Source: Caulobacter sp. 602-2
Lineage (GTDB): Bacteria; Pseudomonadota; Alphaproteobacteria; Caulobacterales; Caulobacteraceae
DNA: 64,000 bases
Reading direction: 5' to 3'
Assembly (NCBI RefSeq): GCF_011043625.1
Contig: NZ_JAAKGT010000016.1
Span: forward strand, 1 to 64,000
Shown: one piece after another, positions 26,778 to 35,351 of the stretch
Numbering within the stretch: position 1 is the stretch's first letter
Layout of the letters: every line of letters begins with the position of its first letter
Translations under genes and position numbers: made by a program
Notes under the pieces: model-generated
Told to the model about the DNA's origin: nothing
The model's input: the letters and a program-made list of their open reading frames with translations, nothing else
The model's database searches: none

Positions 26778-27623
26778 GTGACGAACCTCGCCTCGGCCCA
26801 GCGCCTCCCCCGCATGCGGGGGAGGCGCTGGCTGGCCGCTCCCCTGGCCTTTCTCGTCGTCCTGCTTCTCGCCGCCGCCGCCTTCGCCGCCCCGACCTTT
26901 CCGCCGCTGAGCGGCCGGGTCGTCGACCAGGCCGGCATCCTGTCGCCGGCGGCCGAGCAGAAGCTGGCCGACGAGCTGGCGACGCTGGAGAAGCAGACCG
27001 GCCGCCAGCTGGTGGTCGCCACCCTGTCCAGCCTGCAGGGCTACGAGATCGAGGACTACGGCTACCAGCTGGGCCGCGCCTGGGGGATCGGCGAGAAGGA
27101 CAGGAACACCGGCGCCCTGCTGATCGTCGCGCCCAGCGAGCGCAAGGTCCGCATCGAGGTCGGCTACGGCCTGGAGCCGGTGCTGACCGACGCCCTGTCC
27201 AGCGTCATCATCCAGAGCGCCATCCTGCCGCGCTTCAAGGCCGGCGACATGGAAGGCGGCATCGTCGCCGGGACCGACGCCCTGGTGAAGCAGCTGTCGC
27301 TGCCCGACGGCGAGGCCAGGGCCCAGGTCGCCCAGGCGGCGGATGCGGAGCGACAGGACGATAGCGGCGGCGTGCCGGTGGTGGCGATCTTCATCGTCTT
27401 CATCGTGGCCGTCATGATCCTGCGGGCGATGTTCGGCCGTCGCCGCTATCGCCGCAGCGGCCTGGGTTCGGCGGTGGGCGAGGCCCTGCCCTGGATCCTG
27501 ATCAACGCCCTGACCAGCAGCAACCGCGGCGGAGGCGGCGGCTGGAGCAGCGGCGGCGGTGGCGGCGGATTCTCCGGCGGCGGCGGCTCGTTCGGCGGCG
27601 GCGGATCCTCGGGGAGCTGGTGA
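26778..27623 (+). CDS. TPM-domain exported protein with Gly-rich tail
   Basis: A TPM (YgcG/Psb32-type) protein. Signal peptide (LAFLVVLLLAAAAFAAP), TPM domain (SGRVVDQAGILSPAAEQKLADELATLEKQTGRQLVV, GYQLGRAWGIGEKDRNTGALLIVAPSERKVRIEVGYGLE, LTDALSSVIIQ), a second hydrophobic helix (VVAIFIVFIVAVMIL) and a tail of Gly/Ser repeats (GGGGGW...SGGGG). Two starts are possible: GTG 26778, two bases after the lemA stop, and ATG 26814, which opens directly into the signal peptide. The ATG sits in the centre of a perfect 28-bp palindrome (26801-26828), which would bury or present it. It forms an operon with lemA and two further TPM genes. Confidence 0.9.
   Translation: MTNLASAQRLPRMRGRRWLAAPLAFLVVLLLAAAAFAAPTFPPLSGRVVDQAGILSPAAEQKLADELATLEKQTGRQLVVATLSSLQGYEIEDYGYQLGRAWGIGEKDRNTGALLIVAPSERKVRIEVGYGLEPVLTDALSSVIIQSAILPRFKAGDMEGGIVAGTDALVKQLSLPDGEARAQVAQAADAERQDDSGGVPVVAIFIVFIVAVMILRAMFGRRRYRRSGLGSAVGEALPWILINALTSSNRGGGGGWSSGGGGGGFSGGGGSFGGGGSSGSW
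26801..26828. repeat. Perfect 28-bp palindrome at TPM gene start
   Basis: GCGCCTCCCCC-GCATGC-GGGGGAGGCGC reads the same on both strands with no mismatch. The alternative start ATG at 26814 lies exactly in its centre. In the RNA it would form an 11-bp GC hairpin with a small loop around the ATG. Confidence 0.85.
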
Positions 27624-28324
27624 TGAACGACATTCTTTCCCGCCCCGACCAATTGCGGATCGCCGACGCCGTGCGCGCCGCCGAGGCCGGCACGATCGGC
27701 GAGATCCGCTGCGTGATCGCGCCGCGCATCGAGCCCGACCGCCCCGCTCCCGTCCTGGCGTGGGCGGCGGGCGCGGCCCTGCTGCTGCCGGCCTTCGGCC
27801 TGCTGGCCGGCCTGCGGCCCGAGTGGCTGACCCGCCTGTTCGGCGGCTGGAGCGTCGGCCACGCAGCCGCCCAGGACGGCGCGATCCTGTCGGCCCTGCT
27901 GGTCTATCTGACCCTGCAGGCGGCCGTGTTCGCCCTGGCGGCGGCCGTGCTGTCGATCCCGCCGCTGCGGGCCCGGCTGCCCACCGGCGAGAGCCCGGCC
28001 GAACGGGTGCGGCGAGCGGCCATGGACTACTTCCTGTCCAGCGACCTGCGCGCCACGCAAGGCCGCACCGGCGTGCTGATCTTCGCCGCCCTGGCCGAGC
28101 ATCGCGTCGAGGTGCTGGCCGACGAGGGCGTCCACGGCCTGGCCCCCAAGGACGCCTGGTCCGGCGTCGTCGCCGACCTCGTGGCGGGCCTGAAGGCCGG
28201 CCGGACCGCCGACGGCTTCGTCGCCGCCGTCGGCCGCGCCGGCGCGATCCTGGCCGAGCACGCGCCGCGCACGGGCGGCGACAACCGCAACGAACTGCCT
28301 GACGCCCCGACCATACTGAACTGA
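27623..28324 (+). CDS. TPM-domain membrane protein
   Basis: A 233-residue protein with two or three transmembrane segments (LAWAAGAALLLPAFGLLAGL, DGAILSALLVYLTLQAAVFALAAAVLSI) and a TPM-like cytoplasmic or periplasmic domain (AAMDYFLSSDLRATQGRTGVLIFAALAEHRVEVLADEGVHGL, WSGVVADLVAGLKAGRTADGF). The ATG overlaps the stop of the previous TPM gene (TGATG), and its own stop overlaps the next gene. This is the YgcG/TPM_phosphatase family. It likely works with LemA and the neighbouring TPM proteins. Confidence 0.88.
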   Translation: MNDILSRPDQLRIADAVRAAEAGTIGEIRCVIAPRIEPDRPAPVLAWAAGAALLLPAFGLLAGLRPEWLTRLFGGWSVGHAAAQDGAILSALLVYLTLQAAVFALAAAVLSIPPLRARLPTGESPAERVRRAAMDYFLSSDLRATQGRTGVLIFAALAEHRVEVLADEGVHGLAPKDAWSGVVADLVAGLKAGRTADGFVAAVGRAGAILAEHAPRTGGDNRNELPDAPTILN

Positions 28325-29043
28325 TGATCCGACCTTTTCTCGCCCTGGCCGCCGTCGCGGTCCTGAGCCTGGCGTCGCGCGCCCATGCCGCAGACGACGT
28401 TCGCTTCGAAACCTGGAACGGATCGCTCGTCCAGCAGGTGGAGGTCCTGTCGCCTCAACAGGCCGATGACCTCAAGCATCGCATCGCCGACCTGGAACGG
28501 CGCACCGGCCGCCGGCTGGCCGTCGTGGTGCTGGGCCATCCCGGCCGCTTCTCGATCGAAGACCATGCCGACTTTCTGGAGCGGAGTTGGGCGATCTCGC
28601 CGGCGGACAAGGCCAACGGCGTCATCCTGGTGATCGGCGCCCACAACGGCGGCGAAGCGATCGTCGTCGGCCACGACCTGGCGGACGTGTTCGGCGAGGG
28701 CGTGGGGGCCGAACTGCTCGACGCCGTCCATCGCAAGAGGGTGGGTGACGGGCTCGTGAGCCAGGCCGACGCCACCGGGGCCGTGCTGGCCGGCGCCGAC
28801 GCCGCGCTGAGCCAGCTGTCCCTGCCCGACGAGGAAGCTCGCCGCCTGTCCCAGGCCGCCGACGAACGCCTCCAGGCCCGCGTCAACGAGGACGAGGCGG
28901 CCAGCGGCGTCGGCGCCGGCGTCATCGCGGCCTGCCTGCTATTGTTGATCGGCGGCGGGATCTGGCTGAACCGCATCGAGGCCCGGCTGCCGCCCCACCT
29001 GCGGCGCAAGCACAAGGCCGGAATCCAATGGGGCCGCTACTGA
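28324..29043 (+). CDS. TPM-domain exported protein
   Basis: A third TPM protein, 239 residues: signal peptide (LALAAVAVLSLASRAHA), TPM domain (VLSPQQADDLKHRIADLERRTGRRLAVVVLGHPGRFSIEDHADFL, SPADKANGVILVIGAHNGGEAIVVGHDL) and a C-terminal transmembrane helix (GVIAACLLLLIGGGIWL). ATG overlaps the upstream stop (TGATG). Last gene of the lemA operon. Confidence 0.88.
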   Translation: MIRPFLALAAVAVLSLASRAHAADDVRFETWNGSLVQQVEVLSPQQADDLKHRIADLERRTGRRLAVVVLGHPGRFSIEDHADFLERSWAISPADKANGVILVIGAHNGGEAIVVGHDLADVFGEGVGAELLDAVHRKRVGDGLVSQADATGAVLAGADAALSQLSLPDEEARRLSQAADERLQARVNEDEAASGVGAGVIAACLLLLIGGGIWLNRIEARLPPHLRRKHKAGIQWGRY

Positions 29044-29118
29044 GGCCGAGCCCGCGCGGCGCCTTACGCTTACGTGATCTTCCCCCCGGCGAATTTCCGG
29101 CCTACGGTGCCGGCAATT

Positions 29119-29132
29119 CAAACTAACGTTTA
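29119..29132. promoter_or_regulatory. PsrA-like inverted repeat upstream of thiolase
   Basis: CAAAC-TAAC-GTTTA fits the pattern C/GAAAC-N4-GTTTG/C known for PsrA-type TetR regulators of fatty acid oxidation except for the last base. It is centred about 24 bases before the thiolase start. Binding by such a regulator here is inferred. Confidence 0.5.
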
Positions 29133-29149
29133 AACAGGGAAGAAGCGCC

Positions 29150-30337
29150 ATGCGCGAAGCGGTCATCGTCTCCTACGCCCGGACGGGCCTGGCCAAGTCC
29201 AATCGCGGCGGCTTCAACAACACCCACGGCGCGGCCATGGCCGGCCACGCCATCCAGCACGCGGTCAGCCGCGCCGGCCTCGACGGCCCGGAAGTGGAGG
29301 ACGTGGTGCTGGGCTGCGGCGGTCCCGAAGGCGCCACCGGCATGAACGTGGCCCGCAACGCCGCCATCTGGGCCGGCTTGCCGGTCACCACCTCGGGCCA
29401 GACCGTCAACCGCTTCTGCTCGTCGGGCCTGCAGGCCATCGCGACCGCAGCCAACTACGTGCGCAACGACGGCGCGCCGGTGGCGATCGGCGGCGGCGTG
29501 GAGTCGATCTCGCTGGTGCAGGGCGGCGGCCACATGAACCGCTTCCACATCACCGAAGACAAGCTGATGAAGGAAAAGCCGGCCCTGTGGATGGCGATGA
29601 TCGACACCGCCGACATCGTCGCCAAGCGCTACGGGATCAGCCGCGAGTACCAGGACGAATACTCGCTGCGCAGCCAGCAGCGGATCGCCGCCGCCCAGGC
29701 CGCCGGCCTGTTCGCCGACGAGATCGTGCCGATGGCCACCAAGATGAAGGTGGTCAACAAGGAGACCAAGGAAGAGAGCCTGGTCGACTACGTCGTCACC
29801 AAGGACGAGTGCAACCGTCCTGAAACCACCCTCGAAGGCCTGGCCAAGCTGGAGCCGGTCAAGGGTCCGGGCAACTTCATCACCGCCGGCAACGCCAGCC
29901 AGCTGTCGGACGGCGCGGCCGCCGTGGTGGTGATGGAGGCCAAGGAGGCCGCCCGCCGCAACCTCGAACCGCTGGGCCTGTTCAAGGGCTTCGCCATCGC
30001 CGGCTGCGAGCCCGACGAGATGGGCATCGGCCCCGTGTTCGCCGTGCCGCGCCTGCTGGAACGCCACGGCCTGAAGGTCGACGACATCGACATCTGGGAG
30101 CTGAACGAGGCCTTCGCCAGCCAGTGCCTCTACAGCCGCGACCGCCTGGGCATCGATCCCGAGAAGTACAACGTCAACGGCGGCTCAATCGCCATCGGCC
30201 ACCCCTTCGGCATGACCGGCGCCCGCTGCGCCGGCCACCTCTTGCTGGAAGGCAAGCGCCGCAAGGCCAAGCTGGGCGTCGTGACCATGTGCATCGGCGG
30301 CGGCATGGGCGCCGCCGGCCTGTTCGAGATCTTCTGA
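29150..30337 (+). CDS. Acetyl-CoA C-acetyltransferase (thiolase)
   Basis: Beta-oxidation or acetoacetyl-CoA thiolase, 395 residues. The thiolase acyl-enzyme Cys90 is in NRFCSSGLQA, the catalytic His in GGSIAIGHPFGMTGAR and the second Cys in MCIGGGMGAAGLF; ELNEAFASQ is also conserved. It is full length. A monocistronic unit with a terminator shared with the convergent sulfatase gene. The PsrA-like operator upstream suggests control by fatty acids. Which chain length it uses cannot be read from sequence. Confidence 0.95.
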   Translation: MREAVIVSYARTGLAKSNRGGFNNTHGAAMAGHAIQHAVSRAGLDGPEVEDVVLGCGGPEGATGMNVARNAAIWAGLPVTTSGQTVNRFCSSGLQAIATAANYVRNDGAPVAIGGGVESISLVQGGGHMNRFHITEDKLMKEKPALWMAMIDTADIVAKRYGISREYQDEYSLRSQQRIAAAQAAGLFADEIVPMATKMKVVNKETKEESLVDYVVTKDECNRPETTLEGLAKLEPVKGPGNFITAGNASQLSDGAAAVVVMEAKEAARRNLEPLGLFKGFAIAGCEPDEMGIGPVFAVPRLLERHGLKVDDIDIWELNEAFASQCLYSRDRLGIDPEKYNVNGGSIAIGHPFGMTGARCAGHLLLEGKRRKAKLGVVTMCIGGGMGAAGLFEIF

Positions 30338-30367
30338 TCTCGATCGGAACATAGAGAAGAGAGCTCA

Positions 30368-30397
30368 ATCACCCCGGAGGTCCGCCTCCGGGGTGAT
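30368..30397. terminator. Bidirectional hairpin between thiolase and sulfatase
   Basis: A perfect 13-base-pair stem (ATCACCCCGGAGG / CCTCCGGGGTGAT) with a four-base loop, between the 3' ends of two convergent genes. There is no long T run, so it is a strong hairpin of moderate terminator quality. Confidence 0.65.
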
Positions 30398-30414
30398 GTC
30401 GTTTCGGGGCGTCC

Positions 30415-32370
30415 TCAGCTGAGGTCGCGCGCCTCCAGCGCCGCCAGCAGGGCCGCCAGGCGGTCGACCTGCGGCTGCAGCGCCGGGTCTAGCCGCGCCT
30501 TGGGCGGGTCGGCCTGCACATGGACGAGGTTGGTCGTCTCGTTGGGGTCGGCGACCAGGTCGTACATCTCCCACTCCTGGCCAACGCGGCCCGACGGGTC
30601 GAAATAGCGGGTCAGCTTGTGGGTCAGGGTGCGCACCGAACGCACGTGGTTGGGCTGGCGCACCGAGCCGGGAGCGATATCGACCGGCGGCCGCGCGGGG
30701 TTGCCCTTGCGCACCTTCTCCACCGCCGCGTCGAACACCGCGTACTCCTTCTCGCACTTGGTGTTGTGCGGGTTGTTCAGCGGCGGCGAGGGGGCGGTGA
30801 TCTCGTCGTCGGTGATGAACAGCACGCCCAGACGCTCGTTGCCGTCGGGCTCGATCACCCGGTCGGTCTCGCCGCGGATCAGCGGCGCGAGGTTGGCGCC
30901 CGGCAGCGGCGGCGTCGGCCGGGTCTTGGCCAGCACGGAAGCGATGGCGTCGCGCTCGGCCTCGCCCACCCCGGCCAGGCCAAGGATGGTCGGCACAATG
31001 TCGGCGTGGCTGGTCAGGGCCTCCTTGGCCAGTGGGACCCCGTCGGGCAGGCCTTGGGGCGCGAGGCCCGGCGGGAAGCGCACGACCACCGGCACGTGCA
31101 GCACCTCCTGATAGGCGGTGTGCCACTTCTCCAGCATCATGCCGTGGGCGCCGGCCATCTCGCCGTGGTCGGTGAGGAAGACGACGATGGTGTTGTCGGC
31201 CTGGCCCGTGGCCTCCAGCGTCTCCAGCACCGCGGCGATGTGCACGTCGACCACGCTGTGCAGCCAACCATAGAGCTGGACGAAAGCCTTGACCCCGCCG
31301 CGCGGGTCGCTGGTCAGCTGGAACGGGATCGGCCCCTGCAGGGCGATGTCGGCCGCCGCCTCCAGGGCCTTGTCGGTATCGGTGATCCCCATGCCGCGCG
31401 CGACGTTGAAACCGGTCTTGGCGTTCAGCGCCAGGCCCATCTTCCAGGCGTAGTCGTGCTGGGCCGAGGGCTTGGTCGACAGGTCCTCGTCCCAGGTCGG
31501 CGGCACGTGACCGCAGTCCGGGTCGAAACCGCCGGGATTGAGCGGGATGGTCGCCGTGCCCGCCGTCGGCGGCGGGGTGCGCTGGCCCTGCAGCGGCACG
31601 GTCAGCGGCTGGAAGATACCCTGCACGCCGCTGTCGTCGGGCTTGGGCAGGGCCTGGCCGATCACGGCCGGATAGGTGGCGATGTCGTGGGGGTTGGTGA
31701 ACGAGGCCACCGCGAACCACGGCTTCAGGTCCGCCGGATCGGGACCCGAGGCGTAGGGGTCGTGCGACTGGGCGGTGGCGACGGCGCGGTCGTAGTTCAC
31801 CGCCAGGGCCTGGCGGCGGATGAAGGCGCAGGCGGTGTCGGAAAAGCCGGCGTCGCGATAGAGGCCCAGGTTGTTGATCGCCGCCCCGTGCGGCTCGGGC
31901 CAGCTTTCTTCCCAGTCGTCGAAGCCGTAGTCCTCGAGCGTGTGGCGAGCCGGGTCGCTGACGTGCCACTTGCCGAAGTAGTGGGTGGTGTAGCCGGCCT
32001 GCCGCATCCAGTCGCCCAGGGTCGGGATGCCGTCCTGCGCCAGCCACGGGAAGTTCGGCGAGTCCCCGCTCTTGAACAGGCCGTCGGTCTGGGTGACGCC
32101 GGTGCGCGTGCCGTACTGGCCGGTGTAGATCACCGTGCGGCTGGGCGTGCAGGCGCTGGCGGCGATGGTGTGGTTGGCCAGCAGCACGGCGTTGTCGCGC
32201 AGGGCCGCAAGCCCCGGGAAGTGCTGGATGTAGTCGTTGCCCGGCTTCAGCGGCTGGAAGCCCAGCACGTCCTTCAGACCCTCGGCCAGGCCGTGAGCGG
32301 CGCCGTAGCAGAAGCGCGGAAAGCGATACTGGTCGCAGGTGATCAGCAGGATGTTGGGTCGCGTGGTCAT
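30415..32370 (-). CDS. Type I sulfatase
   Basis: A cytoplasmic-looking 651-residue sulfatase (no signal peptide). The formylglycine site is Cys74 in ASACTPSRT (C-T-P-S-R, Cys-type). Metal-binding D-T/D pair near the start (LLITCDQYRF), FGKWHV, DHGEMAGAHGMMLEKWHTAYQ and PNHV complete the core. It is longer than most choline sulfatases (about 500), because of additional segments around 130-330, resembling arylsulfatase or phosphonate monoester hydrolase-like enzymes. No sulfatase-maturing enzyme is seen in the window. Substrate not assignable. RBS GAGG lies before ATG 32370. Confidence 0.93.
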   Translation of the reverse strand: MTTRPNILLITCDQYRFPRFCYGAAHGLAEGLKDVLGFQPLKPGNDYIQHFPGLAALRDNAVLLANHTIAASACTPSRTVIYTGQYGTRTGVTQTDGLFKSGDSPNFPWLAQDGIPTLGDWMRQAGYTTHYFGKWHVSDPARHTLEDYGFDDWEESWPEPHGAAINNLGLYRDAGFSDTACAFIRRQALAVNYDRAVATAQSHDPYASGPDPADLKPWFAVASFTNPHDIATYPAVIGQALPKPDDSGVQGIFQPLTVPLQGQRTPPPTAGTATIPLNPGGFDPDCGHVPPTWDEDLSTKPSAQHDYAWKMGLALNAKTGFNVARGMGITDTDKALEAAADIALQGPIPFQLTSDPRGGVKAFVQLYGWLHSVVDVHIAAVLETLEATGQADNTIVVFLTDHGEMAGAHGMMLEKWHTAYQEVLHVPVVVRFPPGLAPQGLPDGVPLAKEALTSHADIVPTILGLAGVGEAERDAIASVLAKTRPTPPLPGANLAPLIRGETDRVIEPDGNERLGVLFITDDEITAPSPPLNNPHNTKCEKEYAVFDAAVEKVRKGNPARPPVDIAPGSVRQPNHVRSVRTLTHKLTRYFDPSGRVGQEWEMYDLVADPNETTNLVHVQADPPKARLDPALQPQVDRLAALLAALEARDLS

Positions 32371-32543
32371 GTCGGCCTCCCCTCGGACACGTGACGGCCC
32401 GAATGTCGGGAAGCTGACGCCGAAGTTGTGACAGGACTGTGCTCGCCTTCACAGAACGGCGCTTTCGCTGATGTCTCGCCGAACCGAGAAACCGTCGTTC
32501 ACCCTGCGACAAGGAGTCGCGCGGGTTGGCGAAAACGCCGCGC

Positions 32544-32558
32544 TTAACCACGCTTTTA
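32544..32558. promoter_or_regulatory. CtrA-like box upstream of chemoreceptor
   Basis: TTAA-CCACGCT-TTTA matches the CtrA consensus TTAA-N7-TTAA with one mismatch, about 90 bases before the MCP start. In Caulobacter, chemoreceptor genes are known targets of CtrA. The rest of the 276-base gap between the divergent sulfatase and MCP genes shows no gene. Confidence 0.55.
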
Positions 32559-32646
32559 CCGCGCGCCCTGCTTTGTGGATCCAAAGATGAAACACCTCCG
32601 CCGCGCTCGGTGCGCACGAGAGGACGCTGAAAGCGGGACAGTCCTG

Positions 32647-34650
32647 ATGAAGCTCGACGATCTGAAGATCGCCACCAAGGTGATGCTGCCTGCCATCGTG
32701 CTGGCGGTCGTCGCCGTCGCGTGCGTCGGCATGGGCGTGTGGCAGCAGAAGAAGCTGGAAGCCACCACCTCGACCATCGTGCAGCAGCGCGCCCCGGCCG
32801 AGCTGGAAATGGCCCGCTTCAACCGCCGCGTCGCCAGCATCGGCTACGCCGCCTACCGCACCGTGGCCAACGAAGGCGCGTCCGACGCGGCCAAGCAGGC
32901 CTCGCAGGAAATCGACGACGCGCTGAAGAGCGGCAACGAGCGCCTCGACGCCGTGGTCAAGGCCGACCCCTCGACCGCCAAGGACGTGGCCGGCTTCCGC
33001 AACCGCTTCAAGAAGGTCTACGACAGCGGCCGTCAGGGCGCTGACCTGGGCCTGCAGGACGCCAACGAGGCCGGCATCATGGTCATGGCCGTGATCGATC
33101 CGGACATCACCGCGCTGACCAAGGACGTGTCGGACTGGACCGACAAGCACACCAACGACACCAAGGCCATCGTCGCCAAGGCCAGCAAGGACGCCCAGGC
33201 CGGCATCATCGTCAGCCTGCTGTTCGGCCTGATTTCGGCCGCCGCCGCCATGGTCTTCGCCGTGTGGATCGGCCGCAGCAAGATCTCGCGCCCGCTGGTG
33301 CAGCTGTCCAAGACCATGGAGATCCTGGCCCAGGGCTCGGTGGACGTCGACGTCAACGGCGCCCAGCGCCGCGACGAAGTCGGCGCCATGGCCCGCTCGG
33401 TCCAGGTGTTCAAGGACAACGCCCTGGCCCTGCGCACCGCCGAGGCCGCCCAGCAGCGCGCCGCCGCCGAGACCGAGGCCGAGCGCCGCCGTAACGAGCA
33501 GGTCCGCGAAGCCGCCGCCAAGGAGCAGGCCTTCGTCATGGAAGAGATCGCCACCGGCCTGAACCGCCTGGCCGAGGGCGACCTGACCTACCGCGTCGAC
33601 GCCGACTTCCCGGCCGACTACAAGCGCCTGCAGTCCGACTTCAACGGCGCCATCGCCCAGATGGAAGAGGCGATGCGCACCATCGTCCACGCCGCCAACG
33701 GCATCGGCGCCGGCAGCGACGAGATCGCCTCGGCCGCCGACGACCTGTCGCGCCGCAGCGAGCAGCAGGCCGCCAGCCTGGAAGAGACCGCCGCGGCCCT
33801 CGACGAGATCACCGCCACCGTCCGCCGCAGCTCGGCCGGCGCCCAGGAAGCCTCGCGCGTGGTCAGCTCGACCCGCACCGACGCCGAACGCTCCAGCGTC
33901 GTCGTCAAGGGCGCGGTCGACGCCATGCAGCAGATCGAGAAGTCCTCGACCGAGATCAGCCAGATCATCGGCGTGATCGACGAGATCGCCTTCCAGACCA
34001 ACCTTCTGGCCCTGAACGCCGGCGTCGAAGCCGCGCGCGCCGGCGACGCCGGCAAGGGCTTCGCGGTCGTCGCCCAGGAAGTGCGGGCCCTGGCCCAGCG
34101 CTCGGCGGAAGCCGCCAAGGAGATCAAGACCCTGATCTCTACCTCGAGCCAGCAGGTCAATCAGGGCGTGTCGATGGTCGGCCAGACCGGCGAGGCCCTG
34201 CAGGCCATCGTCAGCAAGGTCGGCGAGATCGACGCCCTGGTCAGCGAGATCGCGGCCTCGGGCCAGGAGCAGGCCACCGGCCTCAACCAGGTCAACGCCG
34301 CCGTCAACCAGATGGACCAGACCGTCCAGCAGAACGCCGCCATGGTCGAGCAGTCGACGGCCGCCAGCCACTCGCTCAAGGGCGAGGCCAACGGCCTGAT
34401 GCAGATGATCTCGCGCTTCCAGGTCTCGGGCGCCGAAGCCCGCCGCGTCTCCGCCGGCGGCGGTTCGACCCGCCGCGCCGCGCCGCCGCCGGTCTCGCGT
34501 CCGGCGCCCGCCGCCGCCAAGCCGGCCGTGTCGCTGGCCGGCGCCGACAGCCGCCCGGGCGTCAATCCGGTCCGCTCGGCCCAGGCCAAGCTCGCCGCCT
34601 TCGCCTCGTCGGCCCCGGCCGCCAGCAGCGACGACTGGGAAGAATTCTGA
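32647..34650 (+). CDS. Methyl-accepting chemotaxis protein
   Basis: A 667-residue chemoreceptor. TM1 (VMLPAIVLAVVAVACVGMGVW, about 10-32), a four-helix periplasmic sensor domain of about 160 residues (4HB type), TM2 (IIVSLLFGLISAAAAMVFAVWIG, about 190-212), HAMP (SRPLVQLSKTMEILAQG), a second HAMP-like stretch (LNRLAEGDLTYRVDADFP), and the signalling hairpin (EIAFQTNLLALNAGVEAARAG). The C-terminus ends DDWEEF, matching the WxxF pentapeptide that recruits CheR/CheB. Start is ATG 32647, which opens the membrane anchor; longer ORF starts upstream are rejected. A CtrA-like site is upstream. Ligand unknown. Confidence 0.95.
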   Translation: MKLDDLKIATKVMLPAIVLAVVAVACVGMGVWQQKKLEATTSTIVQQRAPAELEMARFNRRVASIGYAAYRTVANEGASDAAKQASQEIDDALKSGNERLDAVVKADPSTAKDVAGFRNRFKKVYDSGRQGADLGLQDANEAGIMVMAVIDPDITALTKDVSDWTDKHTNDTKAIVAKASKDAQAGIIVSLLFGLISAAAAMVFAVWIGRSKISRPLVQLSKTMEILAQGSVDVDVNGAQRRDEVGAMARSVQVFKDNALALRTAEAAQQRAAAETEAERRRNEQVREAAAKEQAFVMEEIATGLNRLAEGDLTYRVDADFPADYKRLQSDFNGAIAQMEEAMRTIVHAANGIGAGSDEIASAADDLSRRSEQQAASLEETAAALDEITATVRRSSAGAQEASRVVSSTRTDAERSSVVVKGAVDAMQQIEKSSTEISQIIGVIDEIAFQTNLLALNAGVEAARAGDAGKGFAVVAQEVRALAQRSAEAAKEIKTLISTSSQQVNQGVSMVGQTGEALQAIVSKVGEIDALVSEIAASGQEQATGLNQVNAAVNQMDQTVQQNAAMVEQSTAASHSLKGEANGLMQMISRFQVSGAEARRVSAGGGSTRRAAPPPVSRPAPAAAKPAVSLAGADSRPGVNPVRSAQAKLAAFASSAPAASSDDWEEF

Positions 34651-34700
34651 TCGCGTAACGCGCCCCGCGTATCGGGGGCGTATCCTCCCTGAACTGAAGA

Positions 34701-34729
34701 CCCCGCCGGTGAAAGCCGGCGGGGTTTTT
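34701..34729 (+). terminator. Terminator of chemoreceptor gene
   Basis: A nine-base-pair stem (CCCCGCCGG / CCGGCGGGG) with a six-base loop, followed by five T residues, 51 bases after the MCP stop. Confidence 0.85.
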
Positions 34730-34769
34730 GTTTGCCAGGAGGCTTCCTTCTCCCCCGACGGCAGAAGGG

Positions 34770-35090
34770 CTACTTGACGTCTCTGACCGCCATCGGCGCA
34801 TCCACCGGGCAGCCATCGACGCTGCGCATCACGGCGTAGCGCAGGCCCGAGCGGGGTTCCTTGGAGAGCGGGCGGGCGCGATCTTCGCCCTTGGCGTCGT
34901 CGGCGGGCGTGACCTTGCTCAGGGGGCAGCCCGGCTTGGCGGGCCGGATCACGCGGCCGTCCTCGATGCGGGCGGGCGGCGGCGGGGCGTCGGCCTGGAG
35001 CGCGGGGCCAGACGTTTCCGGCAGGGTGTAGACCCGATCGACGGGCGCCGCCTGCACCGCGACGGCCAGCAGCAGGGTGGACAAGAGCAT
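34770..35090 (-). CDS. Small secreted protein of unknown function
   Basis: A 106-residue exported protein: signal peptide (MLLSTLLLAVAVQAA), then a Pro-rich region (ADAPPPPARIEDGRVIRP) and two cysteines (KPGCPLS, DGCPVDAP) able to form a disulfide. No recognised domain. Convergent with the chemoreceptor gene, divergent from the gene at 35352. Confidence 0.7.
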   Translation of the reverse strand: MLLSTLLLAVAVQAAPVDRVYTLPETSGPALQADAPPPPARIEDGRVIRPAKPGCPLSKVTPADDAKGEDRARPLSKEPRSGLRYAVMRSVDGCPVDAPMAVRDVK

Positions 35091-35351
35091 GGCGGGTCTC
35101 CGTTGCCGAACTCCGCCACTCTACGTCCGATTGCCTGGATGCGTCTTCAACTTACCGGATCGGGTGACGGCGAGACGCGATGCGTTCGGCCTGACTTCGA
35201 CCAGGCGTCTCAAACTGAGCCGTCCCCAGCCGATGCTGTTGCGTCGCCAAGGCCGTGGCGCAATTTGAGATTGATCAGAAGGGCGGCACACGCTGGCCGC
35301 TCGCCGATCCGCGCCATTCACTGACCACGCCATGCACTGGGGGAAACGCCA

